21,317 nt of DNA, from contig FR901928.1 of assembly GCA_000438255.1 (NCBI GenBank), positions 1 to 21,317 on the forward strand, written 5' to 3'. The notes below the pieces were generated by a model. That model saw only the letters and a program-made list of their open reading frames with translations, made no database searches and had not been told where the DNA came from. Below, one piece after another: positions 1-7,912 of this stretch. Source of the stretch: Clostridium sp. CAG:389. GTDB lineage: Bacteria > Bacillota > Clostridia > TANB77 > CAG-508. A program made the translations under genes and the position numbers. Numbering within the stretch: the first letter of the stretch is position 1; the number at the start of each line of letters is the position of its first letter.

Positions 1-102
1 TTAAAGAAACATATAGGCAACTACGCAATCACAAATTTCTTACTGGCCATAACCAATGTCACATACTATTTTATATTAATTTTTTTATCAACAATATATT
101 GA
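1..102 (+). CDS. Possible 3' end of a convergent gene (partial)
   Basis: On the plus strand, frame 1 is open from the first base of the window to a TGA at 100-102, giving 33 residues. They are hydrophobic and aromatic-rich towards the end (for example NFLLAITN then YYFILIFL), as in the last membrane helix of a membrane protein. If real, the gene starts outside the window and overlaps the 3' end of the minus-strand GtrB-like gene tail to tail by about 37 bases. Bases 1-65 hold no other plausible gene. AT-rich DNA often gives hydrophobic open frames of this length, so this is only a suggestion. Confidence 0.3.
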   Translation, partial: LKKHIGNYAITNFLLAITNVTYYFILIFLSTIY

Positions 103-1007
103 GGTCTTTGTTTACACTCATCATAAATTCTACCTACATATTCAGCAATAATCCAAATAGACATCAACTGAATACCAGCAAAAAAAGTAATAGCAACCAT
201 AATAGAAGTCCAACCAGCAGACAAATTAGGAGAATGGCAAGCAAAAGAAACCAATGCATAAATCAATATAATAATTGAAATAACAATTGAAATCATACCT
301 AATGCACCAACCAATTTTAAAGGCTTAGTTGAAAAACTAATAATACCATCAGAAGCTAATTTCAACATCTTTTTTAATGGATATTTAGTCTCACCTGCAA
401 ATCTCTCTTTTCTCTCATATTCAAATGGAGCTTGTTTATAACCAACCCAGCTAAATAAACCTCTCAGAAACTTATTATGTTCTGGCAAAGAATTTACAGT
501 ATCAACAACTTTTCTATCAACCAATCTAAAATCACCAGTATCTTTTGGAATTTCAACATCTGATAATGCGTTTAAAGTTTTATAAAACATTTTTGCTGTA
601 AATAATTTAAATGCACTCTCCCCTTCTCTTGATTTTCTCTTTCCATAAATAACTTCATTTCCATCTTCCCATAATTTTAACATATCTGGTATTAATTCTG
701 GTGGATCTTGAAGGTCTGCATCCATTATAACAATTGCATCACCTGTTACATATTGAAGTCCTGCTGTTACTGCTGCTTGATGTCCAAAGTTTCTTGAAAA
801 TGATATAACTTTTACATTTGTATCTTTTCTAGCTATATTTTCTAATATTTCTAATGTTTTGTCTTTGCTTCCATCATTTACAAATATTATTTCGTGATCA
901 TAATTTTCTAATTTTTCTAAGTTTTCTTTTACTCTTTTATAGCATTCTTCTGCTACTTTTTCTTCATAGTACATTGGTATTACTAATGTTACTTTTTTCT
1001 TTTCCAT
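66..1007 (-). CDS. GtrB/DPM1-like polyprenyl-phosphate glycosyltransferase (GT2)
   Basis: This 313-residue protein has the GT2 fold of the GtrB/CsbB/DPM1 group, which moves a sugar from a nucleotide donor to undecaprenyl phosphate on the inner face of the membrane. Visible marks are the N-terminal VTLVIPMYYEE strand, the VNDGSKDKT loop, the DADLQDPPE metal-binding motif (about residues 96-104) and the FSRNFGHQAA segment. Two C-terminal membrane helices lie at about 230-253 and 268-290, followed by the usual EYVGRIYDE region. It lies 23 bases after a GtrA gene, and the two make a natural synthase/flippase pair for a lipid-linked sugar. The nearest Shine-Dalgarno-like run (AAAGGA) is about 12 bases from the ATG, which is a little far. 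The sugar cannot be read from sequence. Confidence 0.88.
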   Translation of the reverse strand: MEKKKVTLVIPMYYEEKVAEECYKRVKENLEKLENYDHEIIFVNDGSKDKTLEILENIARKDTNVKVISFSRNFGHQAAVTAGLQYVTGDAIVIMDADLQDPPELIPDMLKLWEDGNEVIYGKRKSREGESAFKLFTAKMFYKTLNALSDVEIPKDTGDFRLVDRKVVDTVNSLPEHNKFLRGLFSWVGYKQAPFEYERKERFAGETKYPLKKMLKLASDGIISFSTKPLKLVGALGMISIVISIIILIYALVSFACHSPNLSAGWTSIMVAITFFAGIQLMSIWIIAEYVGRIYDECKQRPQYIVDKKINIK

Positions 1008-1030
1008 TTCTTAATACATTCCTTTCCTAA

Positions 1031-1456
1031 TTAATCTTTTTTCTTTTTAAATACAAATAGTTTACTAAAAACATAATTAGATATTATTATTACAACTTGT
1101 GATATTAATTTCATTATTTTATCATTAAAGCATAATACTGTTACGCCTAGCCACATAATAACCATATCCATTAAAAGAGTTACAACCCTAGCCATAACAA
1201 ATTTTCCGGCTTCTTTCAATCTATTTTGTTCTTTACTATCAAATACATAGTTTCTATTTGTAAAATATGCAAATGTAACACCCGCAATCCATGAAAGTAT
1301 ATTTGCAATTTGCAACTGAACTGCGTTTTCTGGGTTTAAAAATGTGTATACAGCAACATAATATACTATTAAAGAAACTACTGTTGTAAGCACACCAAAT
1401 ATTAGATAATTTATTATTTCTTTATATTTCTTATATAATTCTTTTATTTTTTCCAT
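1031..1456 (-). CDS. GtrA family membrane protein (putative polyprenyl-phosphate-sugar flippase)
   Basis: This 141-residue protein has four hydrophobic segments and the GtrA signatures: an N-terminal YLIFGVLTTVVS helix, the WIAGVTFAYFTNRNYVF motif in the middle, and a basic C-terminus (KLFVFKKKKD). GtrA proteins are thought to flip undecaprenyl-phosphate-linked glucose or other sugars outward, so that a GT-C enzyme can transfer them to surface glycans. A good ribosome binding site (GAGGAAA) precedes the ATG at 1456. The gene sits between the ChW lysozyme and the GtrB-like gene, 15 bases from the first and 23 from the second, so co-transcription is very likely. The family call is firm from length, topology and motif; the substrate is unknown. 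Confidence 0.88.
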   Translation of the reverse strand: MEKIKELYKKYKEIINYLIFGVLTTVVSLIVYYVAVYTFLNPENAVQLQIANILSWIAGVTFAYFTNRNYVFDSKEQNRLKEAGKFVMARVVTLLMDMVIMWLGVTVLCFNDKIMKLISQVVIIISNYVFSKLFVFKKKKD

Positions 1457-1471
1457 TTTGTTTTCCTCTTT

Positions 1472-3646
1472 TTAATATTTTTTATAACAAATATTTAAAT
1501 CTACATTTCCTAAAATACCATTAACAGTACCTGTACTTGAATATTGCCACATTGAATAGTCCCATTTATAACCAGGTCCTAAGTTTATATCTCTATGTCT
1601 TGCTATCCATGTATCATATTGTAACAAATCTGTCATATTTAAATAATTATAAGCCCAATTAAGGTTCGTATATATTATTGGAGTATATCCAGCATTTTGA
1701 ATTGTTTTACAAAATACACTTGCCAAATATGTACGTGTATTTTTATCCAAATTTTGTGTTCTTGGAATATCAAATGGACTTTCTAATCCAGGTTCTTCTA
1801 TATCAATTGCAATAGGATATTTTACATTATATCCTTTAATTTTATCTAATACCCAATTAGCTTCTTCTATTGCTTCTGCTTCTGTAATTGCTTGTGTTAC
1901 AAAATAAATTCCTACTGGTAAATCTAATTGATTTGCTGCTTTAATATTTGTTCTAAAATTTGCATCTTCTCTAAAATTTCCTGCTTTTCCATATCCTCTA
2001 TATCCTACTCTTATCATTGCAAAATCTATTCCGCTTCTTTTAACATTTCCCCAATTGATAGTACCATTATAAGCACTTACATCAATTCCATTATAATTAT
2101 GTTTATATTTTGAAACTATTCTAATTCTTAATGCCTCTATTCTCTTACCTTGCCCAACAGTTCCTGCCGTTTCTCCATCTATATACCAACCAGACCATCC
2201 TATGTCCTGTATATGTACTTGATATTCAACAGTATATTCATCCATATTTTCTAATTTTATTTGTAATGCTTCTATTCTTAATGACTGCCCAGATGTTCCA
2301 GTTAGCTCTCCATTTGATTTCCATTGTTGCCAACCTATATTTTGTACATGTGTTCTATATAAAATTTTAGCATTTGAAGGTGCATTTATCAAATTTATAT
2401 TTAGAGCTTCTACTCTATAAGATTTTCCAGATGTTCCTGCCATTTGTCCATCTTTTACATATCCTTGCCATCCAACATTTTGTACATGGCTTCTATAAGT
2501 TACATGTAATTGTTTATCAACATAAAAGTTAACACTATTTGTAGCTAATATAGAACTTCCTGAATAAGCTACAATTTTTATTGTATGTTTTCCACTTGAT
2601 AAATTTGATGAACTTATATTAAATTTAAAACCAGCTTTCGGATTTTGAGTTGCTGTTCCATAATCTAATATAGAATTTGTTACATCTGTTCTATTATAAT
2701 ATGTAATTTTATTTGCTTCTATTTCTTTATCATCAATATATGCTTTTATTGTACTATTAGAAACATTTGCCATTTTCCAACCTTGTACACTTATATTCGA
2801 TGATGAATAATATGTATTTCCATTTACTGGTGTATCAACATATATTCTTCCTTTTTTCTGTTTTGGAACAATTTTTATTTGTATTGCTTCTAATCTTAAA
2901 CTTTGTCCAGATGTTCCTGCTATTTCTCCATCAGTTTTCCACTCTTGCCATCCAATATTTTGTACATGTACTCTATACATTACAGAATATTCATCAGAAC
3001 TATCTAAGCAAATTCTTATAGCTTCTAATCTAAAACTTTTTCCAGATGTTCCAGCCATTTCTCCGTTCTTTTTCCAATCTTGCCATCCAATATTTTGTAC
3101 ATGTACTTGATATTTTAAATTTATATTTTGTTTTGAGTTTACTAATTGCATATCAATAGCTTCTAATCTTAATGATTTACCTGATGTTCCCGCAATTTGT
3201 TCATCTTGTACATAATTTTGCCAACCCTCATTTTGTACATGTGTTCTATACTTTATTCCTAATGATGAATTTGTACTTGATAATACACTAAAATCATTTT
3301 CAGTATTATTATCATTTTCCCATACATCTTCAATTTCATTGACTACATTATTGTCTTCTAATGTTTTATCATCAACTACATTGTTGTCTTTTTTTACAGT
3401 CTCATTTTCGATTATATTATTATCCTCAATTATATTATCATCTTCAACTATATTATTATTTTCTTCATTTTCATCATCTATTGTTTCATTATTGTCTTTA
3501 TTTTCAACATCAATATCATTTGCTACATAATTATTTTCTGCTAATTCATTATCTGCTAAGATAATTGTAGAAAATACATTTAATAATAAAGAACATAATA
3601 TTATAATAGAGAAAAGTTTAAGTCTTCTTTCTTTGTTTTTATCCAT
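1472..3646 (-). CDS. Secreted GH25 lysozyme with six ChW repeats
   Basis: This 724-residue exported protein is likely a wall hydrolase or wall-remodelling enzyme. Residues 1-31 form a signal peptide (basic start, then a long hydrophobic core ending at ADN). Residues 32-120 are a low-complexity Asn/Asp/Glu linker. Three ChW repeats (about 130-265) carry the HVQNxGWQ...AGTSGxSxRLEA pattern, then an Ig-like beta domain follows (about 266-378), then three more ChW repeats (380-512). The C-terminal GH25 muramidase domain spans about 515-724. It opens with YNGIDVSAYNG (Asp522) and has the AIDIEEP catalytic motif (Asp615, Glu617). ChW repeats are typical of Clostridia and are thought to bind surface ligands; GH25 cuts the MurNAc-GlcNAc bond. 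The start at 3646 has a strong site (GGAGGGG). A gene this late in a polysaccharide operon suggests a role in making room for, or anchoring, the polymer. Confidence 0.92.
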   Translation of the reverse strand: MDKNKERRLKLFSIIILCSLLLNVFSTIILADNELAENNYVANDIDVENKDNNETIDDENEENNNIVEDDNIIEDNNIIENETVKKDNNVVDDKTLEDNNVVNEIEDVWENDNNTENDFSVLSSTNSSLGIKYRTHVQNEGWQNYVQDEQIAGTSGKSLRLEAIDMQLVNSKQNINLKYQVHVQNIGWQDWKKNGEMAGTSGKSFRLEAIRICLDSSDEYSVMYRVHVQNIGWQEWKTDGEIAGTSGQSLRLEAIQIKIVPKQKKGRIYVDTPVNGNTYYSSSNISVQGWKMANVSNSTIKAYIDDKEIEANKITYYNRTDVTNSILDYGTATQNPKAGFKFNISSSNLSSGKHTIKIVAYSGSSILATNSVNFYVDKQLHVTYRSHVQNVGWQGYVKDGQMAGTSGKSYRVEALNINLINAPSNAKILYRTHVQNIGWQQWKSNGELTGTSGQSLRIEALQIKLENMDEYTVEYQVHIQDIGWSGWYIDGETAGTVGQGKRIEALRIRIVSKYKHNYNGIDVSAYNGTINWGNVKRSGIDFAMIRVGYRGYGKAGNFREDANFRTNIKAANQLDLPVGIYFVTQAITEAEAIEEANWVLDKIKGYNVKYPIAIDIEEPGLESPFDIPRTQNLDKNTRTYLASVFCKTIQNAGYTPIIYTNLNWAYNYLNMTDLLQYDTWIARHRDINLGPGYKWDYSMWQYSSTGTVNGILGNVDLNICYKKY
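2111..3259 (-). repeat. Six ChW-encoding DNA repeats in two blocks of three
   Basis: Two blocks (about 2852-3259 and 2111-2509), separated by an Ig-like region, each hold three units of about 135 bases. The best conserved stretch encodes HVQNIGWQ and is still recognisable in DNA, with TTTTGTACATG repeated on the plus strand in five of the units and the variant TCCTGTATATG in the sixth. The match at DNA level suggests recent duplication or ongoing homogenisation by recombination. Confidence 0.85.
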
Positions 3647-3677
3647 TTACAGCACCCCTCCAAATACATTTTTATAA

Positions 3678-3711
3678 ATTGATTTTAAATCATATTGACA
3701 TTAAAATCAAT
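3678..3711 (-). terminator. Perfect 11-bp inverted repeat, possible attenuator
   Basis: The arms ATTGATTTTAA (3678-3688) and TTAAAATCAAT (3701-3711) are perfectly complementary with a 12-base loop. The structure begins inside the stop codon of the upstream GT2 gene and lies in the 60-base gap before the lysozyme gene. The stem is almost all A-T and no clean T-run follows, so it may be a weak terminator, an attenuator or an mRNA-stabilising hairpin. It is the longest inverted repeat I noticed between genes of the array. Confidence 0.35.
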
Positions 3712-4690
3712 AGAAAAGTTTTCCATAAGTAAATACAGCAATTTTTCCTAAATGTAATTTATTTGAAATCATCATTGTTGCTATAATAAGCCTTATTTTT
3801 AATCTATCACCTTTCGTAAGTTTCCAATATTTTACCTTTTTATATTTTGGAAAATGTTCTTTTATCCAACCGAAAAATTCATCATAATATTTACTTATTT
3901 CTTTAAATGTACAATTATAACTTAGCCATTGTAAAAATTGTGTAACTAATAATATAAAATAGATTTGTATTAAATCATAATTTTCTTCATTAATGCTATT
4001 TTTTTCTTTTAAAATTCCATAATGTGTGTTTAAAAGATTTATAACATTTATGCCCTTTATTTTATTTGATATTGTGTTTGTAACACTTATGTTATTTTGA
4101 TACCAATTATATCCAGCATAATCTATTATCTTAATATTATTTGTAAGTGTATTTGCTTGTAAATTAAAATATATATCTTCTCCAATAGGTGTTTTTAAAA
4201 ACTTAATATCATTTTCTTTTAAGAAACTAGCTTTATATAATCTTCCCCATGGAGCTATTGAAACATATCTTGACCATGGATAATCTTCTAATGTTACACT
4301 AAATTGTGTTTCAGTATCTGTAACTCTTTTATATCCTGACAAAACCATATCATAATCTTTTTCTTCTAATTCTTTTATATGTCTTGATATATAATCTTTG
4401 TCAATAAAATCATCATTATCTATAAACATTATATAATCACCAGTAGCTTTTTCTAGTGCATTATTTCTTGCCATTCCAATTCCTTGATTTTCTTCAATTA
4501 TAGGAAAAAACATATTAGGATATTTTTCTTTATATTCATCTATAATTGTTTGTGAACCATCTTTTGAGCCATCATTAACCGGTATAATTTCTAAATTTTC
4601 ATATCCATTGTCTAATATACTTTCAAAACATCTATGTAGATATTTTTCTGCATTATATACTGGTATTATTATTGTTATTTTTGGATTCAT
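3707..4690 (-). CDS. Family 2 glycosyltransferase
   Basis: This 327-residue inverting GT-A enzyme builds surface polysaccharide in the cytoplasm. It has ITIIIPVYNAEKYLHRC at the start, a VNDGSKDGS nucleotide-binding loop, GIGMARNNAL and the FIDNDDFID metal site at about residues 93-101, all standard for EpsJ/WcaA-type GT2 enzymes. There is no membrane span; the C-terminus is basic. A clear AAGGAG precedes the ATG at 4690, 14 bases after the GT8 gene. The donor and acceptor sugars cannot be inferred. Confidence 0.88.
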   Translation of the reverse strand: MNPKITIIIPVYNAEKYLHRCFESILDNGYENLEIIPVNDGSKDGSQTIIDEYKEKYPNMFFPIIEENQGIGMARNNALEKATGDYIMFIDNDDFIDKDYISRHIKELEEKDYDMVLSGYKRVTDTETQFSVTLEDYPWSRYVSIAPWGRLYKASFLKENDIKFLKTPIGEDIYFNLQANTLTNNIKIIDYAGYNWYQNNISVTNTISNKIKGINVINLLNTHYGILKEKNSINEENYDLIQIYFILLVTQFLQWLSYNCTFKEISKYYDEFFGWIKEHFPKYKKVKYWKLTKGDRLKIRLIIATMMISNKLHLGKIAVFTYGKLFY

Positions 4691-4704
4691 AATTTTTTCT
4701 CCTT

Positions 4705-5712
4705 TTATTTTCTTAATTTTTTTGCTCTTATTTTCATAAATGTTGGTATTAATGAATTTATTATTTTATACCTTATAGATGGAAATGGTTTTGTAATAAA
4801 ATTAAATATATACCAACATATAAAGTTAAATATATACCAACATATAAAGTAAAGGTTCCATCCATTTTCTATTCCACAGTCTTTCCAATCTGTTTTTTGT
4901 AAATATTTATCATAATCTTTTTTATATTTATGATGATTTCCTTTTCTCCAAGGTCTTTCTTCACCTAAATAATGAATTATAATTGGATTTTTTACACATT
5001 GCTTAAAATCCTCTTTTGATATGTATTCAACTGGTTTCATAAGTTTTGCTAAAAAATTATATGGATATTGATAAAATATATTATAAAAATTATATTTAGG
5101 TAATAATGTATATATTTTTCCAGCTAATGAACCATTTATTGCATCTTGGTCATTTGCAAATAATTTTCCGTCATTTGCTTTGTAATAGTCTAAAATTATT
5201 TTTCCTGCTTTTTCTTCTCTCCATTTTTTTAGATTTATTAATAAAATACCTGCATTATAATATGGTAATTTTTCTAGTCCTAATTGTTTTTTTCTTTCTC
5301 TATCTACTGTTGGTTCTATGCTTGCAGCTAATATATACTCACTTATGTCTGTATTCCATAATTCACTTAGATTTCCACGTACGATTGTATCTCCATCTAA
5401 ATAAAGTATTTTATCAATTGTTTCAGGTAATAGTTTGTCTATTACTAGTCTTGCTAATACTATTGAATTCCAACCTGTTGTGTCAAATTCAAAATCAATA
5501 TATTTTTTTATATCTCCTAATTCAATAATTTCAATTTTTCTATTATATTTTTTTACAAGTTTAGTTAGTTTTTCTTTGTTTTCATCTGTTATTTCTTTTG
5601 AAATTATATAAAATGTTATGTTTTCAAAATCAGTGTTGTTTTCACATACAGAACAAATTCCAGCAGCAACTTGTGGTACAAATTTATCATTTAAGGTATA
5701 TACTATATTCAT
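4705..5712 (-). CDS. Family 8 glycosyltransferase (LgtC/RfaI-like)
   Basis: This 335-residue protein has the GT8 pattern: MNIVYTLNDKFVPQVAAGI at the N-terminus, the YLDGDTIVRG metal site (DxD) near residue 105, YYNAGILLINLKKWR, the NDQDAIN motif and a C-terminal IHYLGEERPW segment. GT8 enzymes are retaining glucosyl- or galactosyltransferases of lipopolysaccharide and surface glycans. The C-terminal tail (after about residue 285) holds an aromatic segment in which eight residues, FICWYIFN, occur twice because of a 24-base tandem duplication; this may form a membrane-contact helix. The start at 5712 has a strong GGAG site. The 56-base gap before it contains nothing recognisable beyond AT-rich sequence. 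Confidence 0.9.
   Translation of the reverse strand: MNIVYTLNDKFVPQVAAGICSVCENNTDFENITFYIISKEITDENKEKLTKLVKKYNRKIEIIELGDIKKYIDFEFDTTGWNSIVLARLVIDKLLPETIDKILYLDGDTIVRGNLSELWNTDISEYILAASIEPTVDRERKKQLGLEKLPYYNAGILLINLKKWREEKAGKIILDYYKANDGKLFANDQDAINGSLAGKIYTLLPKYNFYNIFYQYPYNFLAKLMKPVEYISKEDFKQCVKNPIIIHYLGEERPWRKGNHHKYKKDYDKYLQKTDWKDCGIENGWNLYFICWYIFNFICWYIFNFITKPFPSIRYKIINSLIPTFMKIRAKKLRK
4803..4850 (-). repeat. Perfect 24-bp tandem duplication inside the GT8 gene
   Basis: Bases 4803-4826 and 4827-4850 are identical 24-mers that begin TAAATATATACC and end CATATAAAGT on the plus strand. The unit length keeps the frame and adds eight residues (FICWYIFN repeated) to the hydrophobic tail. It is likely a recent slippage event. 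Confidence 0.95.
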
Positions 5713-5768
5713 TATTTTTCTCCTTCATTTACATTAATTGTAATATATTATCAAATATTTATAAAAAA

Positions 5769-7007
5769 TTATTCTACAACCTTTTCCTTACTTTTTATAA
5801 TTCTCATTGCAACAATATAAAATACTCCAAAATATAATATCATAGTAATTAAATATGCCCAAATAGCCCCATCAAATCCAACCTTAAATACCATCACATT
5901 TGATAAAACCAATTCAAACAATGAAATCAATGTATATATTATAAATTGTATTAAATTACATCTCATTGTTATCAATATTGGAGATATTATTCCAGCCATA
6001 GTATAAAATGTTGCTGCAAACAAAATCATTGTTAACTGTACTGAATATTGAGATAAATCAATTCCATATACAAATCCAAGAACTGGTGTACCTAGAAAAT
6101 ATCCAACAACACAACAAAGCATTCCAATTGCAAAAATAATTAATATTATTTTGTATAATATTTTTTTTATTTTCTTAAATTCCTTTGAATTATATAATTC
6201 GAAAATTTCATTTAAATAAGGATGTATTAAAAATTGTGCTAATAATCCCATTACAGTAGCTGGCATAATTATTATTCCAAATATAGCTTGTATATCTTCT
6301 GATAAGAAGCTATCTATTGCATATTTTTGTGCATTAGTCATATACACACCTAGGAAAGATATTGCAAATGTGAAAAATCCACCTTTAAATATATTTAAAA
6401 CATTTTTCATTTCTACTTTTTCTGTATTTTCTATGAATTTTTTAACTTGTTTATAATCATAGAATAAAATAATTACTAAATATACTCCTACTATTGAAAA
6501 ACATGCAATTATCAAATTATGTGTAAAAATATCTATAAGTATAAAAACAATTAAACTTAATAATGCTTTTATAAAACAAGATTTTCCTGCCTTATCTAAA
6601 AAATTGTTTTTTTGTAATATTCCATAAAGTACATCACTAAATGCTTCTAATGATTTATATAATGCTAATATAATAAAAATTGAAGATTTATACATATCAT
6701 ATCTTTTTATAATAACAAACAATATACTTATTACAAATATTATACTACATGATATCATTCTATTAAAGATATAATCTTTGTTTGTAATTGTTTTATTGCT
6801 TTCTGTAACTTGATATATACGTCCTGCATAAATTCCTATCATATATAGAATACATGCAGTAGAATATGCAATTGTATATATTCCTGCATTATCTACTCCA
6901 TTTATTCTTGTTATAGCTATCATGAAAAATAATGAGTTAAAAGCATTAAATCCTGTACCTATTATATTCCATATAAAATTTTTCTTAAATTGTATATCTT
7001 TTTCCAT
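5769..7007 (-). CDS. MOP-superfamily polysaccharide flippase (Wzx-like)
   Basis: This 412-residue integral membrane protein has about 12 hydrophobic segments, in the usual size range for Wzx-type lipid-linked oligosaccharide flippases. It begins with a short basic start and FIWNIIGTGFNAFNSLFFM, like other PST/MOP exporters, and has a loop at the midpoint (GVYMTNAQKYAIDSF) common in that family. The ATG at 7007 is chosen because AAAGGA lies six bases upstream; an in-frame ATG at 7022 overlaps the stop of the previous gene but has no ribosome binding site. Having this flippase together with an ABC exporter in one array is unusual. The family is clear; the cargo is not known. Confidence 0.85.
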   Translation of the reverse strand: MEKDIQFKKNFIWNIIGTGFNAFNSLFFMIAITRINGVDNAGIYTIAYSTACILYMIGIYAGRIYQVTESNKTITNKDYIFNRMISCSIIFVISILFVIIKRYDMYKSSIFIILALYKSLEAFSDVLYGILQKNNFLDKAGKSCFIKALLSLIVFILIDIFTHNLIIACFSIVGVYLVIILFYDYKQVKKFIENTEKVEMKNVLNIFKGGFFTFAISFLGVYMTNAQKYAIDSFLSEDIQAIFGIIIMPATVMGLLAQFLIHPYLNEIFELYNSKEFKKIKKILYKIILIIFAIGMLCCVVGYFLGTPVLGFVYGIDLSQYSVQLTMILFAATFYTMAGIISPILITMRCNLIQFIIYTLISLFELVLSNVMVFKVGFDGAIWAYLITMILYFGVFYIVAMRIIKSKEKVVE

Positions 7008-7018
7008 TAATGTTCCTT

Positions 7019-7912
7019 TCATTCATACATATCTACTAATTTATTCTCTTGTACTTTATATAAATTATGTTTTTTTACATTATAATTAAATAATTCTCCA
7101 TATTCTTCTTTAAATTCTTCATCAACATCATTTATATAAACATAATCATAATTATTAAAAATTGTTTCTTTTAATTGTTCATATGACATATATGCAATAT
7201 TTCCTGACACTCTCTCTTTGTTTGTTGTAATACTATAAGCTTCGTCATAATTAAATTTTATTGGTATAAGTTCATATCTCATAACAAAATATTTAAATCC
7301 TGGATATTCTGTATTATCTGAAATAATGCTTATTATATATATTCCTTTACAATTTTCATCAATATTTTCTTTTATTTTGTTAACTTCTTCAATATAAGCA
7401 TTTCTTTGTTGAACAGAACTTTCTATATTTCCTTTTATATCAAAAATTATGTTTATATGAGATATTAATAATATTACACATGTTATAATTGATAATTGTT
7501 TTAATGTTATATCTTTTCTATCTAATATCAATCCAATAATAATAAAGATTATTCCTATTATATAAATTCCAACATATCTTGAAAATGATGCACATTCTAA
7601 TGCTTCGGCAGCATTAAATTTATAGCAATAAGTTACTAATAATCCTATTAAGTAAATTATCCATCCTCCAAATATAATACTAATTAAAACTGCTTCTCTT
7701 TTTTTAAGTTTCAAGAATTTACTTAATCCTAATAAAATTAGTGCTGATACTATTACTATTTGAATTGTTGTAAGGCTTATTATTCCACTATATATTCCTT
7801 TATTTAATATTGCATTTTTAAAATTAGAAATAACTTGTTTTCTATATGATGTTGTTTCTTTTCCTACTAAAATTCTTACAAATTCTTTTAAATCATATTT
7901 TCCGTGAAAACA
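7019..7912 (-). CDS. Segment 3 of the split membrane protein (C-terminus)
   Basis: The frame is open from 7912 to the TGA at 7021-7019. A TTG at 7714 is a possible start codon, but in-frame open sequence extends more than 60 codons further upstream to the end of segment 2, with plausible protein (KYDLKEFVRILVGKE). It encodes several membrane spans and a soluble tail of about 110 residues. Three stop codons close this frame just upstream of the junction, so the shift must occur within about six codons around the CGG at 7904-7902. Confidence 0.7.
   Translation of the reverse strand, partial: CFHGKYDLKEFVRILVGKETTSYRKQVISNFKNAILNKGIYSGIISLTTIQIVIVSALILLGLSKFLKLKKREAVLISIIFGGWIIYLIGLLVTYCYKFNAAEALECASFSRYVGIYIIGIIFIIIGLILDRKDITLKQLSIITCVILLISHINIIFDIKGNIESSVQQRNAYIEEVNKIKENIDENCKGIYIISIISDNTEYPGFKYFVMRYELIPIKFNYDEAYSITTNKERVSGNIAYMSYEQLKETIFNNYDYVYINDVDEEFKEEYGELFNYNVKKHNLYKVQENKLVDMYE

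Noticed and set aside
2111..3259. CRISPR-like spaced repeats
   Set aside because: The repeats are about 135 bases apart, coding and in frame, and match the ChW protein repeat.
3339..3564. Two Ser/Leu- and Tyr/His-rich open frames on the plus strand
   Set aside because: They are the complement of the acidic Asn/Asp/Glu linker of the lysozyme; low-complexity DNA opens several frames at once.
5106..5528. 140-codon open frame on the plus strand
   Set aside because: It lies wholly inside the GT8 gene on the other strand, is very rich in Leu/Phe/Tyr/Ile as expected for the complement of Lys/Asn/Asp-rich coding DNA, and has no ribosome binding site or family motif.
5713..5768. Internal promoter before the GT8 gene
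   Set aside because: There is a TATAAT-like run, as expected in such AT-rich DNA, but no -35 box at the right spacing.
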